This document shows positions 15,840 to 23,900 of a stretch of 33,527 nt of DNA, one piece after another. The stretch is from Zymomonas sp. (lineage in GTDB: Bacteria > Pseudomonadota > Alphaproteobacteria > Sphingomonadales > Sphingomonadaceae), in the NCBI GenBank assembly GCA_027489105.1, contig JAIYAJ010000120.1, positions 1-33,527 of the forward strand, written 5' to 3'. A program made the translations under genes and the position numbers. A model generated the notes under the pieces. The model ran no database searches. It was given only the letters and a program-made list of their open reading frames with translations, and had not been told where the DNA came from. Positions within the stretch are counted from its first letter, which is position 1. Every line of letters begins with the position of its first letter.

Positions 15840-16273
15840 CCGCCGATCAGCGGGGTCAGATAGAGGAACACCGCTTCGCTATCCGGCGTGACGACGATCG
15901 CCTCGTCGAGGTCGCAGACCTGACGCTCGTCTACCAGCAGGACGAACTGGTTCCGCCCGAACGCATCGATCGCGCGCTTATATTCGACCGCCTCGTCGAA
16001 GCGGTGGGCACGGAAGGAGCCGGCCTGAAAGGAGGCAAGCCCGCCTTCGGGCGTGTCGTCGCGCAGCGGGATGAGGAAGGATCGCGTGCGCGCATGATCG
16101 GCGGCGGCCTTGATGCGCTTGCGATTGGCGACGCCCACCTCGTCGGCCACGCGCCTGCGGATCAGCTCACGCGCGGTGATGCGCTCGGTCGCAAGGCGCA
16201 GCTCGAGCGCGGGCCTGCGCTCCCCCGTTCCGGCACCGAAGCACTCGTCGACGATCTTCAACACTGGCGGCAT
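15836..16273 (-). CDS. Small protein with C-terminal Gly-Gly and MoaD/ThiS (ubiquitin-like) tail, coupled to DUF4132
   Basis: A 145-residue protein of no named family that I recognise. I chose ATG 16273 (MPPVLKIVDE), preceded by GGGAGC; the frame upstream reads as low-quality sequence. Its layout resembles a beta-grasp: a strand ALELRLA (22-28), ERIT leading into helix ARELIRRRVADEV (34-46), a variable middle, a helix at about 92-108, then FVLLVDERQVCDLDEAIVV (110-128) and AVFLYLTPLIGG (134-145). The last part parallels the MoaD/ThiS ending, where a strand reading like V-F-x-P-P-x-x-G-G exposes a C-terminal Gly-Gly for adenylation. The stop overlaps the DUF4132 start (ATGA). No E1-like enzyme, protease or MoeB lies in the window. 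The ubiquitin-like reading is inference by eye; the coding call is firm. Confidence 0.75.
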   Translation of the reverse strand: MPPVLKIVDECFGAGTGERRPALELRLATERITARELIRRRVADEVGVANRKRIKAAADHARTRSFLIPLRDDTPEGGLASFQAGSFRAHRFDEAVEYKRAIDAFGRNQFVLLVDERQVCDLDEAIVVTPDSEAVFLYLTPLIGG

Positions 16274-16441
16274 GGGCGCGCTCCCGCTTGGTCGGCGGAT
16301 GATGTTACGAGCGGCGTGCGTGGTCCAGCGGGAATTGGGGGGGGAGGCCGAAGTCCCGGCACACCGCATGGTCGACGAGCCAGATTTGGCCGAGAAGTCC
16401 CTGCGCCGGCCGCGCATGGGCGCGGCCGAGCCTGGATCGCG
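16274..16441. other. 168-base gap with a possible C-terminal gene fragment
   Basis: Between the DUF2846 gene and the Gly-Gly protein. On the minus strand one frame ends with a protein-like stretch (LLGQIWLVDHAVCRDFGLPP, then QFPLDHARRS and a stop at 16305). It could be the tail of a lost gene, but it has no start and no recognisable family. The region probably also holds the promoter of the DUF4132 operon. Confidence 0.3.
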
Positions 16442-16900
16442 TTACTTCTTGTCCTTGGGCTGCCACATCGTCAGCCCTTTCGCCTTTTCGGCGAAGGCCG
16501 CGCGGTCGGCGGGCGAGATATTGGCGCGGCCGCTCACAACGCCCATGCCGATCTTGCACTTAACGAAATAGCTTTCGTCGGCCTCGACCTCCAGCGCCAG
16601 CTTGTCGGTGACTTCGCCTTCGGTGAAATATTCATGCTTTCCCGGTTCGGCGGAGATCACATAATATTTTCCGGACCCAAGCCGGGCGACCTCAGCTTCG
16701 CCTTCATGAACGGTGCACCCGAGCGCTGCGCCCATGATCGAGCCGGGGCGGAAAAACACGATCTGTGCCTTGCCGGGCTCGGGAGCCGGCAGCGCACCGG
16801 ATTTGGTCACGAGCGGTGCATTCGCATCCTGCGCCATCGCGCTGCCGCTTGCCGCCAACAGCATGATAGAAAACATCCCGCTCCGAATGATCTTCTGCAT
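16442..16900 (-). CDS. Secreted DUF2846-domain protein
   Basis: A 152-residue protein with a signal peptide (FSIMLLAASGS, cleavage after AMA at 23). The DUF2846 body shows the family marks AQIVFFRPGSIMGA, the short strand GSGKYYVISAEPGKHEYF, and KLALEVEADESYFVKC. The family is exported or lipid-anchored and poorly understood. ATG 16900 follows GAGGAAAAACTG, a good ribosome-binding site; a longer frame start at 16948 lacks one and would spoil the signal peptide. It lies ten bases after the stop of a frameshifted gene on the same strand, so the two were probably one transcription unit. Confidence 0.82.
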   Translation of the reverse strand: MQKIIRSGMFSIMLLAASGSAMAQDANAPLVTKSGALPAPEPGKAQIVFFRPGSIMGAALGCTVHEGEAEVARLGSGKYYVISAEPGKHEYFTEGEVTDKLALEVEADESYFVKCKIGMGVVSGRANISPADRAAFAEKAKGLTMWQPKDKK

Positions 16901-16910
16901 CAGTTTTTCC

Positions 16911-17345
16911 TCAGTTGGGTGATGAAATAGGACAGGGCTTGTCGCCAAGCGGCAGTTGCACCGCGCCGGACAGTTTCGCGTTGCCGCGAGTGTCAGGGGT
17001 AAGAGTCATGTCGCTGCCGTCGATCAGGAAGCCGGCGAGCGGGACGATAGCGCTGGCACCCATTGCGGCGCCAAAATGGGACCCCCGCTGCCGCCGAAAT
17101 GGAAGCGGTCTATTCGAATATGTTGCGGCCCGCATTCCAGGTAGCGGACCATCACGATCAGTTCGCCGGCCTTGCCACCCCATCCAGCCTTGGTGACGTG
17201 CGAAACTGCCCCGCGCCCGGTCAGCCCGATCGGCAGGATCAGCCGTCTGACGGCCTTTTGCCGCGACTGTGGTGACGAGCGGTTTGTCAGCCGTTTCGAA
17301 GCAAACCGGGCACTGCCACGAACCCCTTCCGATCGACAATAATTC
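16911..17345 (-). pseudogene. Frameshifted gene for a secreted hypothetical protein, upstream of DUF2846
   Basis: Read on the minus strand, a convincing protein is split between frames. One frame gives RLILPIGLTGRGAVSHVTKA, then GWGGKAGELIVMVRYLE and IRIDRFHFGGSGG, up to about 17087. The sense then continues in another frame as HFGAAMGASAIVPLAGFLI, DGSDMTLTP and on to the stop at 16911. The switch falls at a run of five C (17082-17086; five G on the coding strand); six would restore the frame. A second shift near 17240 may join an upstream frame (FETADKPLVTTVAAKG). The pattern resembles small exported hypothetical proteins with an IPxGT...G core. The change may be a true mutation, phase variation or a sequencing error. 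No good start is visible. Confidence 0.6.
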
Positions 17346-17396
17346 GATCCTCAGGCATTCCGCATGGTCGGCGTTGGGTTCGACTTCCGCTTCCAA

Positions 17397-17538
17397 GGAT
17401 AGGAAGCGGTGGGCGGTTTGACTGTGAGCACCGGCACTATCAGGACAATGTGCTGATGCGGGGGAGGTCGCGCCATTAGGTTAGGTCTTCTTTTCATGTA
17501 TCAGAGATTGACGGAATCTGGGCTTGAGGACTGCCTCT
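17397..17538. promoter_or_regulatory. Intergenic region and presumed promoter of the GH3 gene
   Basis: A 142-base gap between the divergent pseudogene and the GH3 gene. It is locally AT-richer (about 17475-17515, including TCTTCTTTTCATGTATCAGA) and should contain the promoter, but I cannot place -35 and -10 boxes with confidence. Confidence 0.3.
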
Positions 17539-19524
17539 ATGAACACCGCTAAATGTGCGTTGCTGCTTGTTTCTGCCGGTCTGGCTTCCACCCCGATTGC
17601 GGCAAGCGCAAAGAGCTTGGCTCCATGGCTGGCCCAGCCCAGACTAGACAGCCGTCACGCGCCCGTGATCGAGCAGGACGGACTGCGGTTCCGCGATCTG
17701 AACCGGGATGGTCAGGTCAATCCCTATGAAAACTGGCGGCTTGAACCCGTTGCCCGCGCTGCCGACCTGGTGGCGCGCATGACCCTGGCGGAAAAGGCCG
17801 GAACCATGATGCATGGCTCGATCCCAGGCATTGGCAATTTCGTAGGGTTTTCAACCGAAGGCTATGATGTCTCGCTGTTCCGGCCAGACGTGACCGAACG
17901 GAATGTGACCAGCTTTATTACGCGCCTCGCGGTTGGTCCGCGCCGAATGGCGGAGGAGAATAACAAGCTTCAGGAAATTGCAGAAGGGGCACGTCTTGGC
18001 ATCCCACTGACCATCAGCACGGACCCACGTCATCATTTCCAGTTTGTTCTGGGCGCCAGCAGCATGGGCGTGGGTTATTCGCAGTGGCCAGAGACATTGG
18101 GCTTTGGCGCCCTGCGTGACACGAAACTGATGAAGCGTTTTGCCGAGGTAGCGCGAAAGGAATATCGCGCGACGGGTATCCATCAGGCTCTCTCGCCGCA
18201 GGCTGACCTATTTACTGAACCACGCTGGGCACGCGGGACAGGAACCTTCGGTTCTGATCCGCAGGTCGTTCGCGATCTGGTGGCAGCTTATGTTGAGGGG
18301 TTTCAGGGCAGTCCGAAAGGCCTGCAGCCTGACGGCGTGCTGACGGTTGTGAAGCATTGGGTTGGCTATGGGGCCACGCCTGAGGGCTGGGACGGGCACA
18401 ATCGATATGGCCGCTTTGCAAAAGCGACGAACAAGAGCTTTTCTGCTCACGTCAAAGCGTTTGACGGTGCATTTCGGGTCAATGTTGCTGGCGTGATGCC
18501 CACTTATTCGATCATACAGGGGGTTTCGGTCTCGGGCAGACCGCTGGAACAGGTCGGGGCTGGGTTCAACGCGCAGTTGCTTCAAGACAAGCTGCGCAAG
18601 GAGAAACGATTCGATGGTATCATCCTGTCTGACTGGGCGATCACCAACGACTGCAAAGCGGAGTGTGTTTCGCCGACCAAGCCGCAGGGACCGGAATCCA
18701 TCGCCATGCCTTGGGGCGTGGAGAATCTGAGTGAGCTTGAACGTTTCGCCAAAGGCATCAATGCCGGCATCGACCAGTTTGGGGGCGTCACTGATGCGGG
18801 CATCATTGTTGAGGCTGTCAACAAGGGCCTGGTGAAGGAAGCCCTGCTCGACGCAGCGGCGAAGCGCGTTCTTGTTACAAAGTTCCAGATGGGGCTGTTC
18901 GAAAATCCCTATGTTGATCCAGACGCTGCAGCGCAGTCTGTCGGAGCGGCTCAGGCGAACGATGAGGGGTTTGCCGCACAAGCTGCGTCTCAGGTCCTAT
19001 TGAAGAATGACGGTATTTTTCCCCTGAAGGCCGGAACGCGTGTCTGGCTGAAAGATGTGGACGCCGATGCTGCGCGCGCGCGCGGTCTTGTCGTCGTTGA
19101 CAAGCCGGAAGAGGCTGATGTGGCGCTGGTGCGTCTCGGTACGCCGTCCGAACGGCCGCATCCTTTCCACTTCTTCGGCAGGCGCCAGAATGAGGGGCGG
19201 CTTGATTTCCGCGCCGGAGATGCCGGGCATGATCTGGTCAAGGACCTTAGCGGCAAGACCAGGGTCGCACTGGCGCTGTTCGCGGATCGTCCCGCTGTGC
19301 TTGGACCGGTGGACAGCATGTCGAGCGCAATTCTCGTCAATTTCGGGGTATCCGATGCAGCCTTGCTAGATGTCGCTACGGGACGTCTGTCGGCAAGAGG
19401 ACGGCTGCCTTTTGAACTGCCATCCAGCATGGCAGCCGTGGAAGCACAGGATCCCGCGGTGCCGGATGATAGCGAGGAGCCCTTGTACCGCGCTGGCGCG
19501 GGTCTGATGACAGGCAAGAATTAA
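17539..19524 (+). CDS. Secreted glycoside hydrolase family 3 protein (beta-glucosidase-like)
   Basis: A 661-residue family 3 glycoside hydrolase. A signal peptide ends near AASA (24). An EF-hand or dockerin-like calcium loop follows (DLNRDGQVNPYE, 53-64). The GH3 barrel shows EKAGTMMHG, the conserved KHWVGYG (272-278; KHFPGYG-like), and the nucleophile Asp365 in ILSDW. The C-terminal GH3 sandwich starts with QVLLKNDGIFPLK (about 490) and ends with GRLPFELP. These enzymes release terminal sugars from beta-glucosides in the periplasm or outside. ATG 17539 is preferred over TTG 17524; GAGGA lies upstream. Base use differs from its neighbours: two 60-base lines I counted (17821 and 18421) are 29/60 and 30/60 GC. 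That suggests separate ancestry. No TonB receptor or sugar transporter is adjacent. Confidence 0.87.
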   Translation: MNTAKCALLLVSAGLASTPIAASAKSLAPWLAQPRLDSRHAPVIEQDGLRFRDLNRDGQVNPYENWRLEPVARAADLVARMTLAEKAGTMMHGSIPGIGNFVGFSTEGYDVSLFRPDVTERNVTSFITRLAVGPRRMAEENNKLQEIAEGARLGIPLTISTDPRHHFQFVLGASSMGVGYSQWPETLGFGALRDTKLMKRFAEVARKEYRATGIHQALSPQADLFTEPRWARGTGTFGSDPQVVRDLVAAYVEGFQGSPKGLQPDGVLTVVKHWVGYGATPEGWDGHNRYGRFAKATNKSFSAHVKAFDGAFRVNVAGVMPTYSIIQGVSVSGRPLEQVGAGFNAQLLQDKLRKEKRFDGIILSDWAITNDCKAECVSPTKPQGPESIAMPWGVENLSELERFAKGINAGIDQFGGVTDAGIIVEAVNKGLVKEALLDAAAKRVLVTKFQMGLFENPYVDPDAAAQSVGAAQANDEGFAAQAASQVLLKNDGIFPLKAGTRVWLKDVDADAARARGLVVVDKPEEADVALVRLGTPSERPHPFHFFGRRQNEGRLDFRAGDAGHDLVKDLSGKTRVALALFADRPAVLGPVDSMSSAILVNFGVSDAALLDVATGRLSARGRLPFELPSSMAAVEAQDPAVPDDSEEPLYRAGAGLMTGKN

Positions 19525-19579
19525 GAGCTTGGCGATGGCTGGCCCTATGCCCGGCGCGACAGCGCCAACGAACATCAGT

Positions 19580-20233
19580 TCATCCCTCATCCCCCACCGG
19601 CGCCAGCCGCCGCAGCATCGTCCGTGCGAGGCCCAGCGCGCGCTCGCGCGTTAAACGCTCCTGCGACAGGCTGTAGTCAAGCCACAGGCCGTCCATCGTC
19701 GCCGAGATCAGCGTCGCCATGTCGCGCGGGGGGACCGGGCCTTGGGGCAGGCGGGCGACCGCGCGGTCGAGGAGGGTCTGGAGGCGGGCGTTGTAATGGC
19801 GGCTGACCTCGGCGAAGTCGGGGTTGCTGCGGACCAGCGTCCAGAAGGCGATCCACGCGCCCAATATGTCGGGGTTCGACCATTCCTCGCTGAAATGCAC
19901 CTCGAACAGCCGGTCGATCGTCGTCCACGGGTCGGGATGTTCGGCTTCCACCTCCTCGGCGAAGCGGCCGATGAAATTGTCGCACAGCTCCTGATAGGTC
20001 TCGAGCAGCAGATTTTCGGGGTTGCTGAAATAATGGCGGAGCAGGCCGTGCGAGACGCCCGCCTGCCGGCAGATCTCGCGCCCCGTGGCGCCGCGCGGGC
20101 CCAGCGTCGCGAGGCAGCGGATCGTGACGGCGAGCAGGTCCTGCCGGCGGATGTCGGGCGCCTGGCGCGCGCGACGGGCGGGCCTGTCGGCCGTGCCTGT
20201 GGCGGCATCCTTGCTGGCGTCGGTCGCGGTCAT
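19580..20233 (-). CDS. TetR-family transcriptional regulator (BetI-like)
   Basis: A 217-residue TetR regulator. The DNA-binding domain is at about 30-80 (RRQDLLAVTIRCLATLG, then GATGREICRQAGVSHGLLRH and YFSNPENLLLETY), with a BetI-like GVSxGxxxHYF helix. The C-terminal ligand domain (GAWIAFWTLVRSNPDF) also resembles BetI/TetR_C_6. I chose ATG 20233 (MTATDAS), after GAGAAGAG; a TTG at 20263 is possible. It lies 62 bases downstream of the Lrp gene on the same strand, so they may be co-transcribed. BetI-type proteins often sense choline-like or other small ligands, but no choline genes are here; the target is unknown. Confidence 0.87.
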   Translation of the reverse strand: MTATDASKDAATGTADRPARRARQAPDIRRQDLLAVTIRCLATLGPRGATGREICRQAGVSHGLLRHYFSNPENLLLETYQELCDNFIGRFAEEVEAEHPDPWTTIDRLFEVHFSEEWSNPDILGAWIAFWTLVRSNPDFAEVSRHYNARLQTLLDRAVARLPQGPVPPRDMATLISATMDGLWLDYSLSQERLTRERALGLARTMLRRLAPVGDEG

Positions 20234-20295
20234 TGCGCTCTTCTCTAGGCCGCTGCGGTTCAAACGGGAAGCCGTGCGGCTGGTCGTCGCCCGCG

Positions 20296-20769
20296 TCAGC
20301 GCGTCCCGGCTCGGATCAGCGGAGCGGGGCGGTTGATGAAGGATTTTAGCGCGAAACTGCTCTGGATGTGGGCGACGCCGGGGATGTTGGTCAGCACGTC
20401 GAGGAAGTCGCGATAATGGTCGAGGTCGCGGACCACGCAGCGCAGCAGATAATCCGACCCGCCCGACATCAAAAAACCGCTCATCACCTCCGCGAGCGAC
20501 GCGACCTCGGCCTCGAAGGCGTCGAGCGAGGCGCGCACCTGCTTTTCCAGCGTGATCGAGACGAACACGCTCATCGCCCCGGCCAGCTGTTTCTCGTCGA
20601 GCCGCGCGAAATAGCCCGTAATGTAGCCGGCATCCTCCAGCTGGCGGACGCGGCGGATCGTCGGCGTCAGCGACAGGCCGATCGCGTCGGCGAGATCGCG
20701 CCAGGTGATCCGGCCGTCCTGGCTGAGCGTCTGCAGGATTCGAATGTCATAGCTATCGAGGTCCGTCAT
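20296..20769 (-). CDS. Lrp/AsnC-family transcriptional regulator
   Basis: A 157-residue Lrp/AsnC protein. The N-terminal helix-turn-helix (about 3-60) reads DSYDIRILQTLSQDGRITWR, then DLADAIGLSLTPTIRRVRQL, followed by the RAM/AsnC effector domain (FVSITLE, SGGSDYLLRCVVRDLDHY, and IPGVAHIQSSFALK). I chose ATG 20769 (MTDLDSYD) after GGAGAAGAG; the frame start at 20805 lies inside the operator dyad and is unlikely. The gene is divergent from the indolepyruvate oxidoreductase gene; Lrp proteins in this position often control it in response to an amino acid. An inverted repeat lies 20 bases upstream. Confidence 0.9.
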   Translation of the reverse strand: MTDLDSYDIRILQTLSQDGRITWRDLADAIGLSLTPTIRRVRQLEDAGYITGYFARLDEKQLAGAMSVFVSITLEKQVRASLDAFEAEVASLAEVMSGFLMSGGSDYLLRCVVRDLDHYRDFLDVLTNIPGVAHIQSSFALKSFINRPAPLIRAGTR

Positions 20770-20788
20770 CGCGCTCTTCTCCGCCGTC

Positions 20789-20805
20789 ATGGTCGATATG
20801 ACCAT
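20789..20805. promoter_or_regulatory. Inverted repeat ATGGTC-N5-GACCAT between lrp and the ior gene
   Basis: ATGGTC (20789-20794) and GACCAT (20800-20805) are exact inverted copies with the five-base spacer GATAT. The dyad lies in the 143-base divergent region, 20 bases from the Lrp start. The form, two arms with an AT-rich centre, fits an Lrp/AsnC operator. Binding is inferred. Confidence 0.5.
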
Positions 20806-20912
20806 AAACGGAGTTGATGGTGGTTCAAGATGCCAAGATTGTCGGTTTGAGCGGAAAGTTTGGAAACCCTTCCCACGGCGCTTCGGCTATTCTCGCAGGC
20901 AGGAGATCCGCG

Positions 20913-23900
20913 ATGAAGCATGACCGTATCGTAAGCCTGGACGCCATCTACACCGCCGAGAGCGGTCCCACTTTCATGACCGGCATCCAGGCGCTGGTGC
21001 GGTTGCCGCTGATGCAGCGCCGGCTCGATCGGGCGCGGGGGCTGAGCACCGCCGGGCTGGTTTCGGGCTATCGCGGGTCGCCGGTCGGCGCTTACGACCA
21101 GCAGCTGTGGAAGGCGCAAAAATATCTCGATGCGCATGATGTCGTCTTTCAGCCGGGCCTGAACGAGGATCTCGCGGCGACCGCCTTGTGGGGTGCGCAG
21201 ATGCACAAGGCCTTCGGCAAGACCAGGGCCGATGGCGTGTTCGGCATCTGGTATGGCAAGGGCAATGGCGTCGACCGCACCGGCGACGTGTTCCGCAACG
21301 CCAATATGCTGGGCACCTCGCCGCTGGGCGGCGTGCTGGCGATCGGCGGTGACGATCACGCCGCGCAGTCCTCGATGTTCCCGCACCAGACCGACGGCAT
21401 CTTCCAGTCGGTGATGATGCCGGTCATTCAGCCGGCCAATGTCTCCGAGATACTGACGCTGGGTCTCGCCGGTTTCGCGCTGTCGCGCTTCTCTGGCCTG
21501 TGGGTGGCGATGAAGACGATCGCCGAGGTGGTCGAGAGCGCCGCGAGCTTCGAACTGCCCGATGCCTATCCGCTGTTCCGCGCGCCGTCGGATGTCGTGC
21601 CGCCGCATGGGCTCAACTGGGACCCGACGATCCAGTGGCCCGCGCAGCGCGCCGAATATGAGCGGCGCATGATCGAGGAGCGCCTGCCGGCCGCCATCGC
21701 CTGGGCGACCGCGAACCGGATCGACCGCACGATCTTCGCCAGCCGGGCGAAGCGCATCTGCGTCGTCACGGTCGGCAAGGCGCATCAGGATCTGATGCAG
21801 GCGCTCGGCAATCTCGGCATCGGCGGGGACGAGGCGGAGGCGCTCGGCCTGTCGATCTACAAGGTCGCGATGAGCTGGCCGCTCGCCACCGCGCCGCTGC
21901 TGGAGCTGGCGGGGCAGGCCGACGAGATCTTCGTCGTCGAGGAGAAGGGCCCGACCGTCGAGAACCAGATCAAGGCGGCGCTGTTCAACCGGGCGGGCCC
22001 GCGCCCGCGCGTTACCGGCAAGGCCGATGTCGAGGGTAAGACGTTGCTGCCGGTGGTGATGGAGTTCGACCCGATGCTGGTCGCGCGCGCGCTGGTGTCG
22101 CGGATCGTGCAGGACCCGATTGGTCTCGCGGCGCGGCTCGACGCGCTGCAGCAGCGTAAGGCCGGGGGCGAGGTGGTGCCCTTTCCGGCGCGCAAGCCCT
22201 TCTTCTGTTCGGGTTGCCCGCACAACAGCTCGACGAAGACGCCCGAAGGATCGATCTCGGGCGGCGGCATCGGCTGCCACGTCATGGCGCTGTCGGTGCC
22301 GAAGCTGAAGACCACGACCTTCAGCCAGATGGGCGGCGAGGGCATGCAATGGGTCGGCGCCGCGCCCTTTTCCGAGACGAAGCACATCTTCCAGAATCTG
22401 GGCGACGGCACCTATCAGCATAGCGGCCTCCTCGCGATCCGGAGCGCGGTCGCATCGAAGGCCAACATCACCTTCAAGATTCTCTACAATGATGCGGTCG
22501 CCATGACCGGCGGGCAGCCGGCCGAAGGCGCGATCGATCCCGCGCGGATCGTCGCGCAGCTGAAGGCCGAGGGCGTGTCGCATGTCCGCCTGGTCAGCGA
22601 CGATCCCGCTAAGTGGCGTGCGCTGGGCGGGGAGGTCGTCATCGGCCACCGCGACGATATGGACGCGATCCAGCGCGAGCTGCGCGACATGCCGGGCGTC
22701 ACCGCGATCGTCTATGAACAGACCTGCGCCGCCGAAAAGCGCCGCCGCCGCAAGCGGGGCGGCTTCCCCGATCCCGACCGCCGCCTGTTCATCAACCCGC
22801 GCGTCTGCGAGGGCTGCGGCGATTGCTCGGTCCAGTCGAACTGCATCGCGGTCCAGCCGCTGCAGACCCCGCAGGGCACCAAGCGCCGGATCGACCAGTC
22901 GGCGTGCAACAAGGACTTCTCCTGCGTGAAGGGCTTCTGCCCGAGCTTCGTCGAGATCGACGGCCCGGTGCTGCGCCGTCCCGAAACCACGCGGATCGAG
23001 GCGATGGAGAAGGAGCGTTTCCCGGCCCTTCCCGCGCCCGTGATCCCCGCGCTCGACGGCGTGTTCAACGTCTATGTCGCCGGCATCGGCGGGCTGGGGG
23101 TGCTGACGGTCGGCGCCTTGCTGGGCATGTCGGCGCATCTCGACGGGCTGTCCTCGACCGTGCTCGACTTCACCGGCCTCGCCCAGAAGAACGGCGCGGT
23201 GGTCAGCCAGGTGCGGATCGCGAGCGGCGACATCCATGCGGTGCGGATCGGGCAGGGGGACGCCGACCTCGTGCTCGGCACCGATGCCGTGGTCGCCAGC
23301 AGCCCCGACGCGCTGCGCAAATTCGCGGTCGGTCGCGGGGCGATCGTCCTCAACGCCGACGAGACCCCGACCGCCGACGTGGTGCTGGACCGCGACGCCG
23401 CTCTGCCGACCGCGACCATGCTCGACCTGCTGATGAAGCGCGCGGGCGATCGCGGCTTCCTGATCAACGCGACGCGCATTGCCGAAGGGCTGTTCGGCAA
23501 CAATGTCGCCGCCAACACGCTGATGGTCGGCTATGCCTGGCAGAAAGGGCTGCTGCCGATTTCGGCCGAGGCCTTCGCGGCGGCGATCGAGTCCAATGGT
23601 GCGGCGGTCGCGCTCAACAAGCGCGCCTTCGCCTGGGGCCGGCTGGCCGCAGTCGATCTGGCGGCGGTCGAGCGCATGGCGGGCTTCGCTGCCGAGCCCG
23701 TGGCGGTCGAGGACACCGAGGCCCTGATCGCGCGCCACGGCGCCGATCTGGTCGCCTATCAGGACGAAGCCTATGCCGCGCGCTATGTCGCGTTGGTCGA
23801 TCGCGTCCGCGCCGCCGTCGCGCCGATGGGCGATGCGGGCGAGCCGCTGCTGCGTGCGGTGGCGGCCAATGCCTATAAGCTGATGGCCTATAAGGATGAA

